9,409 nt of DNA, from positions 1 to 9,409 of the forward strand of contig JAEWMK010000404.1 of the NCBI GenBank assembly GCA_023457235.1, given 5' to 3'. Positions 5,244 through 9,409 of the stretch are shown in pieces (the stretch's first letter is position 1; every line of letters begins with the position of its first letter). The position numbers and the translations under genes were made by a program. The notes below the pieces were generated by a model. That model saw only the letters and a program-made list of their open reading frames with translations, was not told the DNA's origin and ran no database searches. Source of the DNA: Bacillota bacterium. GTDB taxonomy: Bacteria; Bacillota; Bacilli; Bacillales; Bacillaceae_J.

Positions 5244-5945
5244 CTATTTCGCAATTCGCTCCAGATTCCCGTTCTTATCCATCTTAAATGTATTTGTCGG
5301 TTTCTCCTCATCCTCAAATAACACCATTTTACGAGCACGATCCATAATTTTTACAAGTGCTTGATAATCCTCTTGGATCGTTTGGAATTCACGTTCAGTC
5401 TGTTCAAGCTGTTTTTTCAAAATAGCAATTTCTTCAGAAAGCTCTTTGTTTTCCATTTTTAATCTATCATTCTTCTGCTGTATGTTCGTAGATTGATGGT
5501 CACTATTTTTCAAATTGCTTAAAAATAAAATGATGTCATCCATAGAGAGTGCCTTTGAAGACTGTACATAGCTTCTTTGAGGCGTGATCGAATTGGTAAC
5601 CACTGCTTCTTCTTCATTTTTAGTATCTTTTTCCACCATGATTTCCTCTGAAGCTTCAAAAGAAAATGTTGGAGCAGGCGGGGTATACAGTGGCTTTGTT
5701 TTTTCTCCTAAAGCACGCTGTCTTTGTTTACGCTGTTTTTTAGCTAAATCAATAGCTTTCATATAGTCTTGCCTCACCACGGCATTCCAGCGGAATCCAC
5801 ATGCGGCCGATGTCCGGTTTAGTTTATCGCCAACCTCCTCGAACGCGTTTAACTGGGTGCTGCCCTCCCGAATATGACGCAATACGGTCTCTGCTAATAA
5901 CAGATCATCCTCTGCAGACCATGCATCCTGTCTTTGAATCATCAC
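5244..5945 (-). CDS. rsfA: RsfA-family prespore-specific transcriptional regulator
   Basis: RsfA modulates genes of the forespore sigma-F regulon. The 233-residue protein has the family layout. A Myb/SANT-like DNA-binding region covers residues 1-75 (RQDAWSAEDDLLLAETVLRH, then NAFEEVGDKLNRTSAACGFR and a basic AKKQRKQRQ tail). A polar linker follows, then a predicted coiled coil at about 154-205 (KNDRLKMENKELSEEIAILK). The first in-frame start is GTG at 5945, with AAAGGAG 9 nt upstream; it gives an N-terminus aligning with the B. subtilis family start (M-x3-RQDAW). An ATG one codon later is possible but further from the ribosome-binding site. RsfA paralogues occur in spore formers, so the exact orthologue is inferred from proximity to lipL and ywfO. 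I found no clear sigma-F promoter in the A/T-rich leader, where AGTAAAA occurs three times (5973-5994). Confidence 0.88.
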   Translation of the reverse strand: MMIQRQDAWSAEDDLLLAETVLRHIREGSTQLNAFEEVGDKLNRTSAACGFRWNAVVRQDYMKAIDLAKKQRKQRQRALGEKTKPLYTPPAPTFSFEASEEIMVEKDTKNEEEAVVTNSITPQRSYVQSSKALSMDDIILFLSNLKNSDHQSTNIQQKNDRLKMENKELSEEIAILKKQLEQTEREFQTIQEDYQALVKIMDRARKMVLFEDEEKPTNTFKMDKNGNLERIAK

Positions 5946-6079
5946 ATCTTACAACTCCTTTAATATTTTTCTAGTAAAAGTAAAATAAGTAAAATTAAAA
6001 TTTCTGTTAGTTACAGGATGGACAAGTTCGAAAAAATTTATACATATTTTGTGAGGATAGTAGAGAAAAGGAGAAAAAT

Positions 6080-6256
6080 ATTACGCTGAAAGATTTAAAA
6101 ATTCCGCTAGGTCAGCCTATTGTCATTGATACTAACGGTGGGAAGTGGTAAAATGACTTTTGTTTGATGATAGATAGAAGCCGATTGGCTTACACAATAG
6201 AATCCGAAAAAGTTGCCCATAATGGGAAATATAAAATAATTAGTATGAGCGGTTGA
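6080..6256 (+). pseudogene. Decayed small gene: ATT at the start, one internal stop
   Basis: AAAAGGAG (6067-6073 region) sits 6 nt before ATT at 6080, and the frame then reads TLKDLKIPLGQPIVIDTNGG, KW, TAA (6149-6151). The same frame goes on for 34 codons (NDFCLMIDRSRLAYTIESEK then VAHNGKYKIISMSG) to TGA at 6254-6256. Both parts look like real protein in composition, and the ribosome-binding site is ideal. The simplest reading is a 58-residue small protein gene with a mutated start codon and one nonsense mutation. There is no ATG, GTG or TTG in this frame after the upstream TAG at 6008. I do not recognise the family. The alternative is that translation really starts at ATT and yields a 23-residue peptide. 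Upstream bases 5946-6079 show only A/T-rich leader sequence. Confidence 0.55.
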
Positions 6257-6301
6257 AATCTTGAGTTGGAAAATGAACAGAAAGGTAGGTGGGACCCCCT
6301 T

Positions 6302-6526
6302 ATGTCAAAAAATGAATTCAGAGTTTGTGATGATTGCCTAGGCACTAACTTAAAAACTTTATTACCGAAGTTAAAAAAACTTGATCCGGACGCCGAAGTT
6401 GTCATTGGCTGCCAATCTTATTGTGGCCCCGGTCGGAAGAAATCATTTGCCTTTTTCAATAATCGTCCGATTTCAGCACCAACAGAAGATGAATTAATTG
6501 AAAAACTTCAGAAAAAAATAAAATAA
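6302..6526 (+). CDS. DUF1450 small cysteine-containing protein (YuzB-like)
   Basis: The 74-residue protein has the DUF1450 layout: a short N-terminal segment with C9 and C12 (VCDDC), a helix, then VVIGCQSYCGPGRKKSFAFF with C37 and C41. It ends in a helix rich in acidic and basic residues (TEDELIEKLQKKIK). The pattern looks like a thioredoxin/ferredoxin-like fold with two cysteine pairs (CxxC and CxxxC) that could bind a metal or undergo redox change. The biochemical role of the family is unknown. I chose the ATG at 6302, with AGGTAGGTGGG about 8-10 nt upstream. A TTG at 6266 would add 12 residues (ENEQKGRWDPL) that do not fit the family. A rho-independent terminator follows 33 bp after the stop, so it is probably a single-gene transcript. 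Confidence 0.85.
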   Translation: MSKNEFRVCDDCLGTNLKTLLPKLKKLDPDAEVVIGCQSYCGPGRKKSFAFFNNRPISAPTEDELIEKLQKKIK

Positions 6527-6558
6527 GTAGTGCTGCGCGCACGAAGCCTATTGGAAGT

Positions 6559-6600
6559 GAAAAAATCTCTTTTTGTTGAAAAAAGGGGTTTTTTATTTTT
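6559..6600 (+). terminator. Rho-independent terminator of the DUF1450 gene
   Basis: AAAAAATCTCTTTTT (6560-6574) pairs with AAAAAAGGGGTTTTTT (6579-6594), with two G-T wobbles and a GTTG loop, and a T-rich tail continues to 6600. The centre CTCTTTTTGTTGAAAAAAG is shared almost exactly with the terminator at 8557-8587 after the chemoreceptor gene. Confidence 0.8.
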
Positions 6601-6623
6601 AGGAAATTATAAAATTAGAAACC

Positions 6624-6640
6624 TTCGACAGTATTCGACA
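6624..6640 (-). promoter_or_regulatory. Two tandem Spo0A boxes upstream of the chemoreceptor gene
   Basis: TTCGACA occurs at 6624-6630 and again at 6634-6640; on the - strand each is TGTCGAA, a perfect match to the 0A box TGNCGAA. Their spacing of exactly 10 bp puts them on the same helix face, the arrangement bound by tandem Spo0A C-terminal domains. They lie about 50 bp upstream of the perfect TATAAT at 6683-6688. Sites are seen directly; binding and the direction of control are inferred. Confidence 0.6.
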
Positions 6641-6659
6641 CAATATTCATGAAATTCAT

Positions 6660-6688
6660 TTTATTCATAAGTTTTATCCTAATATAAT
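6660..6688 (+). promoter_or_regulatory. Candidate sigma-A promoter of the chemoreceptor gene
   Basis: A perfect TATAAT lies at 6683-6688, with only a weak -35 (TTTATT, 6660-6665) at 17-bp spacing. I found no sigma-D promoter (TAAA-N15-GCCGATAT), although sigma-D control is common for Bacillus chemoreceptors. A weak -35 fits a promoter under activator control. Confidence 0.4.
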
Positions 6689-6762
6689 GAAAAAGCGGTG
6701 GACAAAATATTGAAACATTTTGATAATAAAGAAGACAACTTAGATGAAGAGAGAGGGAATTT

Positions 6763-8514
6763 ATGAAGGGGTTTAAGAAAAAATTAAATTGGAATAGTAT
6801 TTCCACACAAATGCTAACTTTGCTAGCCATTATTATTGTCTTTGCGGTGTCAATCATTGGTGCGACAAGTTATTATATTGCAAAGCAGCAGTTGATTAAC
6901 GCTGGGAAACAGGAAATGTACCACATAACAAGAAGCACCTTTGCCGTTTTAGAAGCCATGAATGATCAGGTCGAGAGTGGCATTCTAACATTGGAAGAAG
7001 CGAAGCAGGAAGCGAGAATCCTTTTAAGTGGACCAATGCTTCCAAATGGGACACATGATTTTAAGAAATCAAATTTCTTGTATAAGGGAGAAGGATATAT
7101 TTTAGGCTATGATTCTTCATTTTCTTCTCAAGTACATCCTAGTAATCCTGTTGGTGATATTCCAGAAGATACAACTAATCGTGAGAAAATGGTCAATGGG
7201 GCGAAAGCAAAGACTGCCGCTGAACGTTATGTTTCTTTTGAGGATACGAATGTAGAAACAGGACCAATTCGAAATAAAATTACCTATATGGAGCATTTTG
7301 AACCATGGGATTGGTATATTGGCTTAACTGTTTATGAAGATGAGTTTTATGAGGGACTGGAAGTTGTAAAATTAATCATTTTAGTTGGGACTATCGTTAT
7401 TATTTTTATAAGCTTAATTATTTTCTATTTAGCTATTAGAAGGAAGTTGGCATTCCTGAAAGAGGTTACTGAGGCATCAATGGACATTGCTCAAGGTAAT
7501 ATTCATGGTATCACATTACCCGAAACAAAGGATGAAATTGGACAACTAGCCAAGGCATACAACATGATGTCACAGCAATTGCGTGGTTTTATTGGGCAAA
7601 TAAAAAATACAAGTGAGCAGTTATTGGATTCTGCTACTGAATTATCTGCAGTTTCTGAGCAAACACTAGCAAGTAGTGATGAAATTACAACAGCTATATC
7701 AGAAATTGCCAATGGAACGCAAGAACAAGCAAGCGATCTAGAAAGTATAAATAATAGTGTAGATGTTTTGACAAAATCTATTGATTCAATGAATGAGCAA
7801 AGTGAGATTATTAAGGCAGTAACAGCCAAATCAAGACAATTATCACAAGAAGGTTCAGAGATCGTTGCTTCTTTAAGAAAATCAAATCAGGATACATTAA
7901 TCGCTTCTGAGCAAATTAGTACGGGTGTTAAAAGCTTGTATGATAAAACACGAGAAATTTATCGCATTATGGAAACGATTGAGAACATTGCCGCGGAAAC
8001 TAATTTACTCGCCCTAAATGCTAGTATCGAAGCAGCGCGTGCAGGGGAGCATGGGAAAGGGTTTTCCGTTGTTGCTAATGAAATTAGAAAGCTAGCAGAG
8101 CAATCGAAACAAGCTACTCACCAAGTGCAGGATGTTGTCACTATGATTGCTGCTGAAACTGAGAAGACAGTTGAAACTGCGGAAAAAACGATGACAACAA
8201 CCAATAAATTAAATGAAGATGTAATCCAGACTGAAGATAAGTTTACTCAGCTATACACTTCAATTAGTGAAACAGTTTCTGCATTAAGAGTATTGAATCG
8301 TGATATTGAAGAAATCACGAATCAAAATAAGGAAAATGGCAATAAAATTCAAAGCGCATCAGGAGTGTCTGAAGAAACAGCTGCGTTGATGGAGGAGATT
8401 AGTTCTTCTATTGATGAGCAAAATCATGCCATTAGTAATGTTGCAAAATCAGCTGATCATTTAAATGAGTTAAATAAACAACTTACTGAAGTGCTAGATA
8501 ATTATAAGCTATAA
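6763..8514 (+). CDS. Methyl-accepting chemotaxis protein with extracellular Cache domain
   Basis: This 583-residue transmembrane chemoreceptor feeds signals to CheA/CheW. Residues 18-40 form TM1 (LTLLAIIIVFAVSIIGATSY). Residues about 41-200 are an extracellular single-Cache (sCache_2-like) ligand domain with YILGYDSSFSSQVHPSNPVG and a closing HFEPWDWYIGLTVYEDEFY. TM2 is at 202-225, HAMP at about 226-280, and the long cytoplasmic coiled-coil signalling region at about 280-583. The hairpin tip shows the highly conserved IENIAAETNLLALNASIEAA and GKGFSVVANEIRKLAEQS. Adaptation sites would be in the flanking E/Q/A-rich helices. The ligand cannot be read from sequence; sCache_2 receptors often bind small organic acids. 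The ATG at 6763 has a GAGAGGGA site upstream. Tandem Spo0A boxes lie upstream, and similar terminators bracket the gene. Confidence 0.95.
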   Translation: MKGFKKKLNWNSISTQMLTLLAIIIVFAVSIIGATSYYIAKQQLINAGKQEMYHITRSTFAVLEAMNDQVESGILTLEEAKQEARILLSGPMLPNGTHDFKKSNFLYKGEGYILGYDSSFSSQVHPSNPVGDIPEDTTNREKMVNGAKAKTAAERYVSFEDTNVETGPIRNKITYMEHFEPWDWYIGLTVYEDEFYEGLEVVKLIILVGTIVIIFISLIIFYLAIRRKLAFLKEVTEASMDIAQGNIHGITLPETKDEIGQLAKAYNMMSQQLRGFIGQIKNTSEQLLDSATELSAVSEQTLASSDEITTAISEIANGTQEQASDLESINNSVDVLTKSIDSMNEQSEIIKAVTAKSRQLSQEGSEIVASLRKSNQDTLIASEQISTGVKSLYDKTREIYRIMETIENIAAETNLLALNASIEAARAGEHGKGFSVVANEIRKLAEQSKQATHQVQDVVTMIAAETEKTVETAEKTMTTTNKLNEDVIQTEDKFTQLYTSISETVSALRVLNRDIEEITNQNKENGNKIQSASGVSEETAALMEEISSSIDEQNHAISNVAKSADHLNELNKQLTEVLDNYKL

Positions 8515-8556
8515 GAATGGGCTAAAAAATCTCTACCATCATAATATGGAAAATTC

Positions 8557-8587
8557 AACCTCTTTTTGTTGAAAAAAGAGGTTTTTT
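8557..8587 (+). terminator. Rho-independent terminator of the chemoreceptor gene
   Basis: AACCTCTTTTT (8557-8567) pairs with AAAAAGAGGTT around a GTTG loop, followed by TTTT. It lies 43 bp after the stop. Its loop and central stem match the terminator at 6559-6600. Confidence 0.85.
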
Positions 8588-8604
8588 GCTGCAACAATAG
8601 AATG

Positions 8605-8610
8605 TATAAT
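8605..8610 (+). promoter_or_regulatory. Possible -10 element upstream of ywfO
   Basis: A perfect TATAAT lies right after the chemoreceptor terminator. At 17-bp spacing the -35 would be TTTTTT (8582-8587), inside the terminator U-run. If used, the ywfO mRNA would have a leader of about 205 nt containing the structured repeat at 8636-8786. Confidence 0.35.
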
Positions 8611-8635
8611 GGAAAAAGTATAAAAGAGATCAGGA

Positions 8636-8786
8636 AAAGCGTAGGTGCCTTGCTCATCGCCGTACAAACTGGAGGGGACAACGACAGCGATAAAGGAAAC
8701 TTGAAATGGGTTAGCAATTCTTAGTTGACTTATCGTAGGGAGGAGACCTGAAGTTTGCTAGGCGATAGGCGCTGGAGCTAGACAAA
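8636..8786. repeat. Bacillus-type dispersed intergenic repeat with nested pairing
   Basis: The segment begins AAAGCGTAGGTGCC and ends AGGCGCTGGAGCTAGACA. Ends of this kind are familiar to me from an abundant intergenic repeat of Bacillus and relatives; this is recognition from memory, not a search. Five nested pairings are visible: GTGCCT with AGGCGC (8645-8650/8767-8772), ATCGCC with GGCGAT (8656-8661/8761-8766) and AAACT with AGTTT (8666-8670/8752-8756). The other two are AGG with CCT (8673-8675/8747-8749) and CGATAA with TTATCG (8688-8693/8730-8735). No ORF fits. It sits between the chemoreceptor terminator and ywfO. Confidence 0.6.
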
Positions 8787-8793
8787 TCATGAT

Positions 8794-8817
8794 CCTTTTT
8801 GCGAAAGGAGTACCTTT
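8794..8817 (+). promoter_or_regulatory. ywfO ribosome-binding site within two competing hairpins
   Basis: The Shine-Dalgarno part AAAGG (8804-8808, within AAAGGAG) can pair with CCTTT upstream (8794-8798, 5-nt loop) or CCTTT downstream (8813-8817, 4-nt loop AGTA). Only one can form at a time, and either would hide the site. The site-to-ATG distance is 11 nt, longer than usual. The stems are short, so any effect on translation would be modest. Confidence 0.35.
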
Positions 8818-8821
8818 CAAA

Positions 8822-9409
8822 ATGGCCTACGTAAATGAGCAATTACATGAAGAAAAGGTATTTAAAGACCCGGTCCATCGCTATGTGCATGTTCGGGATA
8901 AATTAATATGGGATTTAATCGGGACAGCCGAATTTCAACGCCTGCGGAGAGTGCGCCAGCTTGGCACGACGTTTTTTACGTTCCATGGTGCTGAGCATAG
9001 CCGTTTCAACCATTCTCTTGGTGTCTATGAAATTATAAGGAGAATCATTGATATTTTCCAAGGCCGCGAGCATTGGGATAATTCCGAACGGCTGTTATGT
9101 CTTTCTGCCGGCCTATTGCATGATGTTGGTCACGGGCCGTTTTCACATTCGTTCGAAAAAGTGTTCCAACTGGATCATGAAAAATGGACAAGAGCGATTA
9201 TTACTGGTGACACAGAGATTAATACAGTTTTAAAAAGAGTTAGCGATGATTTTCCGAAAAAAGTGGCGGAGGTCATTGCCAAAACATATGAAAACAAGCT
9301 TGTTGTCAGCTTAATTTCAAGTCAAATTGATGCCGACCGCATGGATTATTTGCAGCGCGATGCTTTTTACACAGGGGTAAGCTACGGGCATTTCGATATG
9401 GAGCGAATC
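8822..9409 (+). CDS. ywfO: HD-domain phosphohydrolase YwfO (SAMHD1-like family), 5' part
   Basis: The first 196 codons are present, and the frame is open to the window edge. The HD metal-binding set is complete: H64 in SRFNHSLGVYE, H100-D101 in GLLHDVGHGPFSHS, and D170 in SSQIDADRMDYLQRD. This arrangement, with VFKDPVHRYVHV at the N-terminus and EFQRLRRVRQLGT, is typical of the YwfO/EF1143/SAMHD1 group, whose studied members hydrolyse dNTPs to nucleosides and triphosphate. The substrate of this protein is not shown by the sequence. The start ATG at 8822 follows AAAGGAG at 11 nt. In B. subtilis ywfO is also close to rsfA and lipL, which supports orthology. Full-length members are about 430 residues, so roughly the C-terminal half is missing. 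Confidence 0.93.
   Translation, partial: MAYVNEQLHEEKVFKDPVHRYVHVRDKLIWDLIGTAEFQRLRRVRQLGTTFFTFHGAEHSRFNHSLGVYEIIRRIIDIFQGREHWDNSERLLCLSAGLLHDVGHGPFSHSFEKVFQLDHEKWTRAIITGDTEINTVLKRVSDDFPKKVAEVIAKTYENKLVVSLISSQIDADRMDYLQRDAFYTGVSYGHFDMERI

Noticed and set aside
5584..5766. 60-residue ORF opposite rsfA
   Set aside because: It lies wholly within the rsfA coding region, has no ribosome-binding site and no recognisable motif.
6018..6089. 23-codon ATG ORF (MDKFEKIYTYFV...) before the relic gene
   Set aside because: It has no ribosome-binding site and overlaps the better-supported frame with AAAAGGAG.
6266..6301. TTG start extending the DUF1450 protein by 12 residues
   Set aside because: The extension does not fit the family, and AGGTAGGTGG is well placed for the ATG at 6302.
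7503..7829. 108-residue ORF opposite the chemoreceptor coiled coil
   Set aside because: The complement of a heptad-rich coding region often stays open. It has no start signal or recognisable domain.

Overview
The window comes from the chromosome of a low-GC, endospore-forming Bacillaceae. Three genes are sporulation or germination functions seen only in spore formers (cwlJ, gerQ, rsfA). HemQ is the Firmicutes/Actinobacteria coproporphyrin-pathway enzyme. LipL belongs to the Bacillus lipoate-relay pathway. The gene neighbourhood (hemQ/ywfI, pta, lipL/ywfL, rsfA, ywfO, with ywdK-gerQ nearby) resembles the ywd-ywf region of Bacillus subtilis. The cwlJ-gerQ pairing is the Bacillus cereus-type arrangement. 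I cannot assign a species from the sequence alone.

Layout, left to right. The 3' end of a DUF423 membrane protein gene (ywdK-like, +) meets gerQ (-) at a perfect bidirectional terminator. cwlJ and gerQ lie on the - strand in operon order; their products work together in the coat for Ca-DPA-triggered cortex lysis. A REP-like palindromic repeat cluster separates cwlJ from hemQ (-). hemQ and pta are divergent, and the space between them holds a likely CcpA site ahead of pta. After pta comes a ten-monomer tandem array (52-bp monomers paired into 104-bp dimers, about 520 bp in all). The array ends before an inverted repeat that separates pta from the convergent lipL (-). rsfA (-) has its own strong terminator, and lipL has an extended -10 promoter just beyond it.

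From about 6000 onward the genes run on the + strand. First is a decayed small gene (ATT in the start position and one internal stop). Then come a DUF1450 small cysteine protein, a Cache/HAMP chemoreceptor gene with two perfect Spo0A boxes upstream, a 150-bp structured Bacillus-type intergenic repeat, and the 5' part of a ywfO-type HD phosphohydrolase gene that runs off the window.

Most genes are housekeeping or sporulation genes with separate control; this is not a single pathway or a defence island. The unusual content is between genes: the 104-bp higher-order array after pta, the dispersed REP-like palindromes, the foldable repeat before ywfO, the tandem 0A boxes at the chemoreceptor gene, and the broken small ORF. 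I saw no insertion sequence, CRISPR array, tRNA or rRNA.
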